From assembly GCF_003436425.1 (NCBI RefSeq), contig NZ_QSPK01000041.1, positions 1 to 20,919 on the forward strand: DNA of 20,919 bases. The letters are read 5' to 3'. Below, piece by piece: positions 6,486 through 14,112 of the stretch (positions within the stretch are counted from its first letter, which is position 1; each line of letters begins with the position of its first letter). The DNA comes from Eubacterium sp. TM05-53. Lineage in GTDB: Bacteria > Bacillota_I > Bacilli_A > Erysipelotrichales > Erysipelotrichaceae. The notes beneath the pieces were generated by a model, which worked only from the letters and a program-made list of their open reading frames with translations, was not told the origin of the DNA and did not search any database. The translations under genes and the position numbers were made by a program.

Positions 6486-7577
6486 TTATTTACTGTGCTT
6501 AGAGCTCATTGCATCCCGATATCGCACTTTTTTTGGCGACAAAACTGCCAATTCTATAAATTTTAACACCTTATCATACTTGTCCTTTGGCTCATTCATA
6601 ATGAACCAGAATAAATTAAGCCAGTCTTGGAGGTGCTCTCTATCATAAGCTCCATGATTTCTTATAAATTGTTTTTGTAATAAATGAAGATTATTAATTG
6701 GATACAAAGGATTGTCTTTTTCTGATAAGCCTTTTGTTTCACTTGTTGGGTATACTATGTTTTCCAGTTCCAATTCTTCAATCAATATGCTATGAGAGTG
6801 TTCATCATCATGAACTAATACAGAACCTCTTGCAATATGCTTACCGTATGTTTCTATTGTTGATTTTCTTGATGGTTTTGATGTTCCTGTAACTATAAAA
6901 ATTGATTTTGTCTCATTACAAGCAACACCAACACCTATTTTATTTCGAGATATTCCTCTTAGTTTTTTTCCATCTTTTGTTACTAGTTTACTTTTTACTT
7001 TTGTAAAATATGTTTCATCCAAATATACTGTACCGTCTAGTACAACATCGTCTTGTATTCCTTTTAAAACTTCGAATGTTTTGATCAGCCAATATTTACC
7101 TGTAGTGGGTGAATTTCTATTATCGTAGGCTGTTGAATTTATAGAATGGAATTCAAATAAATGCAGTAAATACTCTATCCATTCAGATATAGGTATTTTC
7201 TTGGAATCAAAGATTGTATTCGTCAAAGCTGTGAAGCGTTTGCCACATTCTTTACAAATATATCTTTGTGTTCCATCTTTCTTATGACCGTATTTTATAA
7301 AATCGTTAGATCCACAGAATGGACATTGTTTTATGTCTAAAGAATTTATAAATTCAATTTCAAAAATAGATGATGTTGCATGTTTAGCGTCGTACCATTC
7401 TTGAACAGTATTTTCTACAAGCAACTGTCCTTCAGATTTTTTAGAATCTTCAGACCAAGTAAACGAACGTAAAGATGGATACTTTCTACGTTCTTTTTTA
7501 TTCATTTGTGTTTGGCGGTTCGGAGTTTCACGAGATGAATAACCAGAACCGCCAAGTTCCTCTTGATGGTTATTCAC
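6486..7577 (-). CDS. IS1595-family (ISXO2-like) transposase
   Basis: A 363-residue transposase. A zinc ribbon is formed by C85, C88, C108 and C111 (CPFCGS, CKECGKRF) and serves DNA binding. The DDE-type catalytic domain follows: D187 in YLDETYF, D257/D258 in VLVHDDEHSH, and a third region around N295-N296-H298 with HLQDWLNLFWFIM (315-327), as in ISXO2-like domains; which residue is the third ligand is inferred. The open reading frame starts at a GTG (7577-7575). No clear Shine-Dalgarno is present, and M25 (ATG at 7505) is an alternative start without one. Two mRNA hairpins flank the GTG. Transcription probably starts from GTGACA-18-TATAAT (-10 box at 7626-7621) just inside the right end. Confidence 0.88.
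   Translation of the reverse strand: MNNHQEELGGSGYSSRETPNRQTQMNKKERRKYPSLRSFTWSEDSKKSEGQLLVENTVQEWYDAKHATSSIFEIEFINSLDIKQCPFCGSNDFIKYGHKKDGTQRYICKECGKRFTALTNTIFDSKKIPISEWIEYLLHLFEFHSINSTAYDNRNSPTTGKYWLIKTFEVLKGIQDDVVLDGTVYLDETYFTKVKSKLVTKDGKKLRGISRNKIGVGVACNETKSIFIVTGTSKPSRKSTIETYGKHIARGSVLVHDDEHSHSILIEELELENIVYPTSETKGLSEKDNPLYPINNLHLLQKQFIRNHGAYDREHLQDWLNLFWFIMNEPKDKYDKVLKFIELAVLSPKKVRYRDAMSSKHSK
7512..7555 (-). repeat. Inverted repeat at the 5' end of the transposase coding region
   Basis: TTGGCGGTTC (7512-7521) and GAACCGCCAA (7546-7555) are perfect 10-bp complements separated by 24 bases. In the transposase mRNA they form a GC-rich hairpin starting about 20 nt after the GTG. Together with the hairpin at 7584-7600 it brackets the start codon. 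Confidence 0.65.
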
Positions 7578-7583
7578 CTCATG

Positions 7584-7600
7584 AAGCTCTTCAAGAGCTT
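7584..7600 (-). repeat. Palindrome in the transposase mRNA leader
   Basis: AAGCTCTTCAAGAGCTT, a perfect 8+1+8 palindrome located 7 bases before the GTG start codon, in the position normally taken by the ribosome binding site. It may restrict transposase translation. Confidence 0.5.
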
Positions 7601-7620
7601 GCCTTTCTACAAGCGTTCTA

Positions 7621-7649
7621 ATTATACCATTGCCTGTAACAATTTGTCA
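7621..7649 (-). promoter_or_regulatory. Transposase promoter at the IS right end
   Basis: On the minus strand GTGACA, an 18-bp spacer, then TATAAT (7626-7621). The -35 box abuts the right terminal repeat. The start site falls near 7614, giving a leader of about 37 nt that contains the palindrome before the GTG. Confidence 0.6.
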
Positions 7650-7650
7650 C

Positions 7651-7677
7651 TTACCACCCATTTGCAAAAGAGGAGCT
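7651..7677. repeat. IS right terminal inverted repeat
   Basis: 27 bases ending in AAAAGAGGAGCT, a perfect inverted copy of 6451-6477. Confidence 0.93.
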
Positions 7678-7685
7678 ATAAACAA
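7678..7685. repeat. Target-site duplication, right copy
   Basis: ATAAACAA directly after the right IS end, identical to 6443-6450. Its last bases belong to the T-tract (minus strand) of the ilvE terminator. Confidence 0.92.
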
Positions 7686-7712
7686 AAAAGAAGATGTACA
7701 ACGTACACCTTC
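7684..7712 (-). terminator. Terminator of ilvE
   Basis: On the minus strand GAAGGTGTAC (7712-7703), loop GTT, GTACATCTTC (7699-7690), ten pairs with one G-U, followed by TTTTTTG. The IS lies immediately beyond, so ilvE transcripts should stop before entering it. Confidence 0.85.
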
Positions 7713-7718
7713 ATCAAA

Positions 7719-8780
7719 TTAGTCAACTACAACAGTCCATCCATAAGGATCTTCAATAGTTCCCCATTGAATACCTGTTAAAGTATCATATAGTTTTTGT
7801 GTTAATTCACCTGTTTTAAAATCAGAAACAGTCACTTTATCACCTTTGTAGTACAATTCACCAATTGGACTAATTACGGCAGCAGTTCCAGTTCCCCAAG
7901 CTTCTTGTAGCTTACCATTGTGACCTGCTTCCATCAATTCATCCACAGACAAATGTCTTTCTTCAATTTCATATCCCCAGTCTTTTAAGATATGTAAAAT
8001 AGAATCACGAGTAACACCAGGAAGTACAGTACCTTCGCATGGAGCTGTCACAATCTTATTATCAATTTCAAACATAACGTTCATTGAACCAACTTCTTCA
8101 ATGTATTTACGGTGAACTCCATCCAACCATAATACTTGAGAATAACCAAGTTCTTCAGCCTTAACCTGAGCAGCTAAACTACCTGCATAGTTTCCACCAC
8201 ATTTTGTAAATCCTGTACCACCTTTTGTAGCACGAACATATTCATCTTCTACATAAATCTTAACAGGGTTTACACCTTCGGCATAATAAGCACCTACTGG
8301 AGAACAGATAATCATAAATTTATAATGACTTGCCGCATGTACACCAATCGCAGCTTCTGTCGCAAACATGAATGGACGAATATATAAAGATTCACCCTCA
8401 CCAGTTGGAATCCAGTCTTCAGAATATTTTACAATTGTTTTTACAGCATCTACAAACATATCTACAGGTAAAGTAGGCATACTCAAACGTTTATTGGAGT
8501 TCGCAAAACGCTTCGCATTCATTTCAGGTCTAAACAATTGAACCTTACCATCCTTTGTACGATACGCCTTCATACCTTCAAATGTTTCTTGTGCATAGTG
8601 CAATACCATACTTGCTGGATCGAATTCCAATGGTCCATATGGTACGACTCTTGCATCATGCCATTCTTGACCAGCATCCCAATCCATCACAAACATATAG
8701 TCTGTGTAATATTTACCAAAGCCTAAAGCTCCAGTTGGTTTTTCTTTTAAGTTTTTACTTTCTACAAATTGTACTTCCAT
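7719..8780 (-). CDS. ilvE: Branched-chain amino acid aminotransferase (class IV, IlvE type II)
   Basis: A 353-residue PLP enzyme that interconverts leucine, isoleucine and valine with their 2-oxo acids, using 2-oxoglutarate/glutamate as partner. Landmarks: the substrate-loop HYAQETFEGMKAYR (61-74), IRPFMFA (134-140), the PLP-binding lysine K193 in GFTKCGGNYAGSL, EEVGSMNVMFEID, and the GVTRDSILHI phosphate-binding region. Length fits the mammalian-like bacterial group (about 340-365). AGAGGA sits six bases before the ATG. Its own promoter, TTGAAA-17-TATTAT, begins just after pepA, and a terminator follows. No ilv or leu biosynthetic genes are near, so it may serve amino acid breakdown as well as synthesis. 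There is no T-box-like leader: the leader is only about 20 nt. Confidence 0.95.
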   Translation of the reverse strand: MEVQFVESKNLKEKPTGALGFGKYYTDYMFVMDWDAGQEWHDARVVPYGPLEFDPASMVLHYAQETFEGMKAYRTKDGKVQLFRPEMNAKRFANSNKRLSMPTLPVDMFVDAVKTIVKYSEDWIPTGEGESLYIRPFMFATEAAIGVHAASHYKFMIICSPVGAYYAEGVNPVKIYVEDEYVRATKGGTGFTKCGGNYAGSLAAQVKAEELGYSQVLWLDGVHRKYIEEVGSMNVMFEIDNKIVTAPCEGTVLPGVTRDSILHILKDWGYEIEERHLSVDELMEAGHNGKLQEAWGTGTAAVISPIGELYYKGDKVTVSDFKTGELTQKLYDTLTGIQWGTIEDPYGWTVVVD

Positions 8781-8808
8781 AATTTGTCCTCTTTTCTAAA
8801 CACGTATG

Positions 8809-8837
8809 ATAATATCACGTTCTGTAAATGATTTCAA
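8809..8837 (-). promoter_or_regulatory. Promoter of ilvE
   Basis: On the minus strand TTGAAA (8837-8832), a 17-bp spacer ending in TGA, then TATTAT (8814-8809). It begins about 11 bp after the pepA stop codon. No terminator is visible between pepA and ilvE, so read-through from the nrd operon may add to this promoter. Confidence 0.75.
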
Positions 8838-8848
8838 TAGGTTACATT

Positions 8849-10138
8849 TTATTTACATTCATTTTCAAAGAAATGAACAATTGTCTCAATCATGACACCC
8901 GTAGCCACTTCATCCTTATCGCTCGTTCCTGCAATATCCAAATGGATCCACTTCGTGCCTTCTTCAATAAACTCCTCTAAGAAAGCCGCAGCTAAACTTG
9001 CATTACCACCCAAAGTCTTTGAGTTGATAATATCCGCTACCTTAGAACACTTTAATTCTGAATGGAAATATTCATCCACAGGCAAACGCCAAATCTGTTC
9101 TTTTGTAGCTTTAGAAGCTCCTAAGAAAGGCAAATAGAAACTATCATCATTACTAAAGATTCCCGTATATGTACTACCCAAAGCACGTACACAAGCACCC
9201 GTTAAAGTCGCCATATCAATGACACGAGTCGCCCCTAGCTTTTGTGCCATAGTCAAGGCATCAGCCAAAATCAATCTTCCTTCGGCATCCGTATTTGTGA
9301 CTTCAATCGTCTTACCACTTAAACTTGTGATCACATCCCCATCCACAAAGCCATGTCCATTGATTTTATTTTCAGTAATTGGTAAAACACACACAACATT
9401 CTTTTCTATTTTTAATTCCGCTAATAGCTCTAAAGCACAAAGCATATTGGCAGCTCCACACATATCATACTTCATACCATGCATATTTGACTTAATGTTG
9501 TAGCCACCCGCATCATATGTAAGACCCTTACCAACAAGAGCAGTATAGTCTTCATCTTCCTTACCACCATCATAACGAATCACCACCATAAAACAAGGTC
9601 TATCCGATCCTTGATTAACAGCTAAAAGAGCACCAGCACCAATTTCTTCTAAATCCTTTTCGGCTAAAACTTCAATTTCCATACCATACTTTTCAGCCAC
9701 CATCTTCGCTTCATCCACCAAATGATCCGGTGTTAAAAAGTTAGCGGGCATATCGCTCATTTCACGCGCATGATTCACAATACGAGCAACCGTTTTACCT
9801 TTTTCAAATTCATCATTAAAACCATCACTCTCTAAATCATACACCTTCGTCTCTTTATAGCTATAAGCCCCATACACTAAGCCAAAACCAGCCGCATACG
9901 CCGTATTTTCAGTGACATACACTAAATAATCATCCGCCTCTACTTTACTAAAAGCTTCCTTGATATTCTTTTTGCCATCACCCAAACCAACGACAACAAC
10001 CTTTTCACAATCCATTTGATTTAATGTATGAATTGTTGTAATCTTACCAAATTCTAAATCCAACTTTACATCTTTAAAAGCCGCTAAACTTTCAGGTAAA
10101 GTTTCCCCCTCAAATAATCCGATACAAATATTTTTCAT
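8849..10138 (-). CDS. pepA: M17 leucyl aminopeptidase family protein
   Basis: A 429-residue metallo-aminopeptidase that removes N-terminal residues from peptides in the cytosol. The catalytic domain is intact: K204 in VGKGLTYDAGG, D209, K216, D225 in MKYDMCGAAN, and NTDAEGR (282-288) with D284, E286 and catalytic R288, which together bind two metal ions and the substrate. The N-terminal domain is short, so the protein is about 70 residues below the classical PepA (about 500); the loop between D209 and K216 also differs from the usual wording. It follows proC by 3 bp, and its ribosome binding site GGAGGG lies inside the last codons of proC, so it is the last gene of the nrdG-nrdD-proC-pepA operon. 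Confidence 0.92.
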   Translation of the reverse strand: MKNICIGLFEGETLPESLAAFKDVKLDLEFGKITTIHTLNQMDCEKVVVVGLGDGKKNIKEAFSKVEADDYLVYVTENTAYAAGFGLVYGAYSYKETKVYDLESDGFNDEFEKGKTVARIVNHAREMSDMPANFLTPDHLVDEAKMVAEKYGMEIEVLAEKDLEEIGAGALLAVNQGSDRPCFMVVIRYDGGKEDEDYTALVGKGLTYDAGGYNIKSNMHGMKYDMCGAANMLCALELLAELKIEKNVVCVLPITENKINGHGFVDGDVITSLSGKTIEVTNTDAEGRLILADALTMAQKLGATRVIDMATLTGACVRALGSTYTGIFSNDDSFYLPFLGASKATKEQIWRLPVDEYFHSELKCSKVADIINSKTLGGNASLAAAFLEEFIEEGTKWIHLDIAGTSDKDEVATGVMIETIVHFFENECK

Positions 10139-10141
10139 AAC

Positions 10142-10948
10142 TTATTTTCCCTCCGTCATCTTCTTTGATTTTTCACCACAAACACGCATAGCCGATTCCA
10201 CACTCGCTCTAAAGCCCATTCTTTCCAGCTCACAAACCGCATCAATCGTTGTTCCACCTGGAGAACATACCATATCTTTTAAAGCACCCGGATGCATACC
10301 TGTTTCTAAGACCATCTGGGCACTACCTAAAACAGCCTGTGCCGCAAATGTATATGCCTTATTTCGAGGTAGTCCTTGTGCAACAGCAGCATCAGCCATT
10401 GCCTCAATAAACATAAATACATAGGCAGGACTTGAACCACTCACACTCGTTACGGCATCCATCATTGTTTCTTCGACAACTTCGCATTTTCCAAAACTAT
10501 TAAAAATCGATGTAATGCATGCCTTATCTTCTTCTGTTACTTTGTCATCAAAAGAAATGGCACTCATCGCAGATAAGACTAATGCCGGCGTATTCGGCAT
10601 AGCTTTAATCACCTTTAAGTCTTTGCCAAAATATTTCTTCACATCCAAAATAGTTATCCCTGCCGCAATATCCACAATAATGACATCCGACTTAACACTG
10701 TCCTTGATTGTTTCAATCAACTTTGGATAATGCTTCGGCTTTACACTTAAAACCAATACATCACTATTTTGTGCTACTGTTTTTTCATCCAATGAAGTAT
10801 TCACCCCATACTTCTCATGGAAACGATCCAAATTTTCTTGGTGATGATCACACACCCAAATTGTATTAAATAATTGATTCTTGGCAATCCCTTCAATCAT
10901 GGCACCACCCATGTTTCCAGCCCCAATAAATCCTATTGTTTCTCTCAT
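10142..10948 (-). CDS. proC: Pyrroline-5-carboxylate reductase
   Basis: A 268-residue enzyme of normal length that reduces 1-pyrroline-5-carboxylate to proline with NAD(P)H, the last step of proline synthesis. Seen are the N-terminal dinucleotide fold GFIGAGNMGGAM (6-17), AMPNTPA (116-122), SGSSPAY (170-176) and the C-terminal CSPGGTTIDAV (228-238), all standard family blocks. AAGGAGGG lies just before the ATG. It starts 11 bp after nrdD and ends 3 bp before pepA. No proA or proB is present here, so the pyrroline carboxylate may come from elsewhere in the genome or from ornithine. Confidence 0.96.
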   Translation of the reverse strand: MRETIGFIGAGNMGGAMIEGIAKNQLFNTIWVCDHHQENLDRFHEKYGVNTSLDEKTVAQNSDVLVLSVKPKHYPKLIETIKDSVKSDVIIVDIAAGITILDVKKYFGKDLKVIKAMPNTPALVLSAMSAISFDDKVTEEDKACITSIFNSFGKCEVVEETMMDAVTSVSGSSPAYVFMFIEAMADAAVAQGLPRNKAYTFAAQAVLGSAQMVLETGMHPGALKDMVCSPGGTTIDAVCELERMGFRASVESAMRVCGEKSKKMTEGK

Positions 10949-10959
10949 CTTTTCCCTCC

Positions 10960-12918
10960 TTAAATCGAATACGTCTTTCTTCTTGAAAACTCTTTTTGTT
11001 TACCCTCATTCCAATCCTCTAAGTTTCGATAATATCCCGAAACACGAGAATAGATTTCTGTTGGCTTTAAACACTTTGGACAAACTTCTTGATGCCCCAA
11101 TATATAGCCATGTTCTTCGCAAACCGAATACGTTGGCGTAATCGTGAATACCGGCACATCGTAGTTTTCATAAATGGTCTTCACAAGTAAAGCTGCCATC
11201 TTCCAATCTTCGATTCCATGATCAATAAAGACTGGAAAAGAAGTGGCTCCACTATATTGATTTTGAAATTCTTCTTGTATCTTTAAAGCCTCAAAGACAT
11301 CATCCGTACTGGCGACATCTAAATGCGTTGAATTCGTGTAATACCCATAACTGATGATTTCCGGATACAATTCCTGATCAATTTGGGCAAAATGCGTACA
11401 TACACTTTCTGCAGGCGTCGCCTCTAAGTTGACTTTTTGACTTTGATTTAAAAGCTTATGATTTAAAAACTCTAACACTTCCATAGAAAAGATTTGTGCA
11501 TCCTTCTCCATCAAATCTTTCTTTAACCATTTCGCATTCAAACAAGCCTCATTCATACCCACAATACCTAAAGTACCATAGTAATTATTAAAATCCGATA
11601 TATAAGCCTTGGTATAAGGATATAAACCCGCTTCCAACAATTGATTTAACACTTGTCGCTTGACTTCAAAAGAGCGAAGGGCCACATCACTTAAATTATC
11701 TAAACGCTTAAAGAAATCTTCCTTACTATTTGAAAGATAGGCTAAGCGCACTAAGTTTAATGTCACAACCCCCATACTTCCACACAAAGGTTTATAGCCA
11801 AAATAACCTTCGACATCCTTCTTTTCCTTGGTCAAGAAATAAGGCGTTCCATACTTGGCACAAGCCTTAAATAACTCTTCTTCATGCATCCAATCAAAAT
11901 CTGGATGTAAGTAAAGGGCAATAATTGGAAATTGAAAACCACGACCCGAAATATCCCCCTTATTGATAACTTCAAACAAGGCATCATGTAAAATCTTCAT
12001 TTCCTTTTGACAATCACCATATGTAAAGTCACATTCACAACCAGCTACAATAGCCTTTTTGTTTATAAACTCTTCTGGAACATTCCAATCTAGAGTAATC
12101 TGGCTAAAAGGCGCTTGAGTTCCCCACCTGGAAGGAATATTTATCCCATATATAAAGCTTTCTAGACAATCACTGACCATCTTGACAGATAACTTGTCCT
12201 GATGAATAAAAGGTACGAGTAACGTATCAAAATGCGCTAAGGATTGTGCACTGGCCCATTCATTCTGCATGATGCCTAGAAAGTTGACCATCTGATTACA
12301 TAACGTCGATAAATGTTTGGCAGGTAGCGATGAAATCATCTTATTTACAGAAGGAAGTCCTTTTAAAATCAAATCTTCCAAAGACCAGCCTGCACTGCAT
12401 CCTGTCAACATATTGATATTATGTATATATAGATCCCCATTTTTATGTGCGTTGGTAATTTGAGCATCATACACTTCACTCAACCAATAATTCGAAGTGA
12501 TCATACCCGAATTGGAAAGAATCAAACCTCCCACAGAATATGTAGCCATGGAGTTTTCATCTTCCAAAGATACATTATCATGCAGATACGAATTGACTAA
12601 ATGAATATATTCATTGGCCGTCGATTGAATCTTACGCACATTCTCTCTTTGTTTGCGATATAAAATATACGTCTTTGCGACCGGATAATAACCTGATTCT
12701 GACAATATCTTTTCAACACTATCCTGAATCATTTCTACACTAATGCGATTGTCTTTGATCTTCGTTTGAAAATCAGCCGTCGCTCTAAGCACCAATAGAT
12801 TGATGATCGCATCATCTTTTTCCATATGTAAAGAATCAAACGCTTTGGATATGGCCGAAAAGATTTTTGACGAATCAAAACCAACTATGGACCCATCTCT
12901 TTTTTCGACTTCGATCAT
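10960..12918 (-). CDS. nrdD: Anaerobic (class III) ribonucleoside-triphosphate reductase
   Basis: A 652-residue glycyl-radical enzyme that makes deoxyribonucleotides without oxygen. Domains in order: an N-terminal ATP-cone (VEKRDGSIVGFDSSKI, 4-19) for allosteric control by ATP/dATP; a barrel with C174 in LTGCSAGWSL, the likely thiyl-radical cysteine, and C379 in KPLCGSMG; a zinc site from C600, H603, C613 and C616; and the radical loop RVSGYY with G628, followed by WNEGKQKEFSRR. Length is somewhat below the E. coli enzyme (712). Its ATG overlaps the stop codon of the activase gene (ATGA), and a strong GGGGGG-type ribosome binding site precedes it, so the two are made together. No aerobic NrdAB is in the window. 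Confidence 0.96.
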   Translation of the reverse strand: MIEVEKRDGSIVGFDSSKIFSAISKAFDSLHMEKDDAIINLLVLRATADFQTKIKDNRISVEMIQDSVEKILSESGYYPVAKTYILYRKQRENVRKIQSTANEYIHLVNSYLHDNVSLEDENSMATYSVGGLILSNSGMITSNYWLSEVYDAQITNAHKNGDLYIHNINMLTGCSAGWSLEDLILKGLPSVNKMISSLPAKHLSTLCNQMVNFLGIMQNEWASAQSLAHFDTLLVPFIHQDKLSVKMVSDCLESFIYGINIPSRWGTQAPFSQITLDWNVPEEFINKKAIVAGCECDFTYGDCQKEMKILHDALFEVINKGDISGRGFQFPIIALYLHPDFDWMHEEELFKACAKYGTPYFLTKEKKDVEGYFGYKPLCGSMGVVTLNLVRLAYLSNSKEDFFKRLDNLSDVALRSFEVKRQVLNQLLEAGLYPYTKAYISDFNNYYGTLGIVGMNEACLNAKWLKKDLMEKDAQIFSMEVLEFLNHKLLNQSQKVNLEATPAESVCTHFAQIDQELYPEIISYGYYTNSTHLDVASTDDVFEALKIQEEFQNQYSGATSFPVFIDHGIEDWKMAALLVKTIYENYDVPVFTITPTYSVCEEHGYILGHQEVCPKCLKPTEIYSRVSGYYRNLEDWNEGKQKEFSRRKTYSI

Positions 12919-14057
12919 GCTTGATCCCCCCTTATCTTTACATGTTTAACATACTTTTCGAATATCTTTTTATATTTCAAAACAACTTCAAAACTAGGTC
13001 GATGCAACGAATGATCAATGGTCGTTTCACTATCTTCAAATGGCTGTAAAATCACTGTATCCACGCCTTGGATCCATTGTCCTAATTCTTCTATCGTTGC
13101 TTCATTATGCAATTCATCCACCAAAGTTACACAAATATCATATGGTACAAGTGACTTCTTCAACAAACTCAAAGACTTCTCAATATCCTTTAGATTCATA
13201 TCTTCAACTCCACACGTTTTCGCATAGGCACTCGGAGCATTTTTGATATCTAGACTGATATGATCCACTAATTGTTGTAAAAGGATCGTTTTTAAACGTT
13301 CATAGAACATACCATTCGTATGAATCTTAATTTTATAGTTTAAAGTTTTGGCATACTGTAGAAAGGAAACAACCCCCTCATGCATCAAAGGCTCGCCTCC
13401 TGATATATAAATGCCATCTAAGTCTTTGCGATGACTCTCTAAATATTCATTGATTTTTTCTGTAACGATCGGATACCTATTTTCTTTTAAATACACCAAA
13501 TCTCTTGAATGACAATAAGGACACTTTAAATTACATCCTCCTGTATATAAAGAACAACTCAAATGTGAATCATAATCTGATAAAGATAATTTTTTTAATT
13601 TATAAAACTGCAGATTGGTCTGCTCCAAATCCGCATAGCTTCTGGCATGATTGGATAAAGTCTGATAAAACGTAGAGAAAACTTCAATCTGCTCAGCCGT
13701 TAGATCCTGCGTAATATGATGCCACCAGTCTCTACGAATCCCATAGATTTCGGATATAAGTTTTTTTGTGAGTGCCGTCGTATATAATTCTTTAGCACGC
13801 TTATCTTTGGCACTTGTTAAGATGGAAACATAACCCAAAGCATTCAATTTTTGAACATTCTTTGTGACTGTACCCTTGTCATATCCACCAACCTGTACAA
13901 TTTGTTGGAGGGAAATGCCTTCATTTTCATAGATTTCAATCAAGATGGGAAGCTGGGCATAACTCAAATTCAAATCTTGTAGCATCTTATCATAATATTT
14001 TTGTGTACTTCGATACAGGATACTTGAATCCATCAATAAATCATTTTGTTTTTCCAT
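12915..14057 (-). CDS. nrdG: MarR winged-helix domain fused to NrdG2-type radical-SAM activase
   Basis: A 380-residue protein in one uninterrupted frame. Residues about 8-148 are a MarR-like regulator: SYAQLPILIEIY, a helix-turn-helix (SLQQIVQVGGYDKGTVTKNV), a wing with SAKDKRAKELY and a closing dimer helix. Residues about 155-380 are a radical-SAM domain with C175-x3-C179-x2-C182 (CNLKCPYC), IYISGGEPL (217-224) and HTNGM, of the kind that makes the glycyl radical on NrdD. The usual activase is 160-230 residues with no DNA-binding part. ATG at 14057 is chosen because upstream codons run through the guaB terminator and because TATAAT ends six bases before it; there is no Shine-Dalgarno. It is translationally coupled to nrdD. 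DNA binding and control of nrdD are inferred. Confidence 0.85.
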   Translation of the reverse strand: MEKQNDLLMDSSILYRSTQKYYDKMLQDLNLSYAQLPILIEIYENEGISLQQIVQVGGYDKGTVTKNVQKLNALGYVSILTSAKDKRAKELYTTALTKKLISEIYGIRRDWWHHITQDLTAEQIEVFSTFYQTLSNHARSYADLEQTNLQFYKLKKLSLSDYDSHLSCSLYTGGCNLKCPYCHSRDLVYLKENRYPIVTEKINEYLESHRKDLDGIYISGGEPLMHEGVVSFLQYAKTLNYKIKIHTNGMFYERLKTILLQQLVDHISLDIKNAPSAYAKTCGVEDMNLKDIEKSLSLLKKSLVPYDICVTLVDELHNEATIEELGQWIQGVDTVILQPFEDSETTIDHSLHRPSFEVVLKYKKIFEKYVKHVKIRGDQA

Positions 14058-14063
14058 ACAAGT

Positions 14064-14092
14064 ATTATAAGGTATTTTGATAAAGAAAAAAA
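14064..14092 (-). promoter_or_regulatory. Promoter of the nrdG fusion operon, predicting a leaderless mRNA
   Basis: TATAAT (14069-14064 on the minus strand) is followed by ACTTGT and then the ATG at 14057. At 17 bp upstream the -35 position reads TTTTTT (14092-14087), which is the T-tract of the guaB terminator. No NrdR box was seen. Confidence 0.65.
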
Positions 14093-14107
14093 GGACCGAA
14101 GTCCTTT
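14085..14107 (-). terminator. Terminator of guaB
   Basis: On the minus strand AAAGGAC, loop TTCG, GTCCTTT, then a run of Ts. The CUUCGG tetraloop makes this small hairpin unusually stable. It lies about 6 bp after the guaB stop codon, and its T-tract doubles as the -35 region of the next promoter. Confidence 0.9.
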
Positions 14108-14112
14108 TGAAA

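Larger units (their letters stand above)
6451..7677 (-). mobile_element. Complete IS1595-family insertion sequence
   Basis: A 1227-bp element with perfect 27-bp terminal inverted repeats, a single intact transposase gene on the minus strand, and identical 8-bp target duplications (ATAAACAA) on both sides. The family call rests on the transposase (zinc ribbon plus ISXO2-like DDE domain) and the 8-bp duplication. It has inserted in the T-tract of the ilvE terminator; because the T-tract bases were duplicated, the terminator remains whole. Perfect ends and an open transposase suggest a recent, probably still mobile copy. Confidence 0.92.

Noticed and set aside
8781..8860. T-box or attenuator upstream of ilvE
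   Set aside because: The predicted leader is only about 20 nt and contains just a ribosome binding site; no T-box sequence or stem-loop is visible.
10960..12918. Reading the nrdD product as pyruvate formate-lyase
   Set aside because: The N-terminal ATP-cone, the C-terminal zinc site and the RVSGYY radical loop identify it as class III ribonucleotide reductase.
12915..14057. Fusion explained by a lost stop codon or frameshift between two genes
   Set aside because: The linker (about 140-160) is ordinary coding sequence, both domains are complete, and there is no internal ribosome binding site. A comparison with relatives would still be decisive.
14040..14110. NrdR box pair before the nrd operon
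   Set aside because: I looked for the ACACWATATATWGTGT-type palindromes near the promoter and found none; the region is filled by the guaB terminator and the -10 box.
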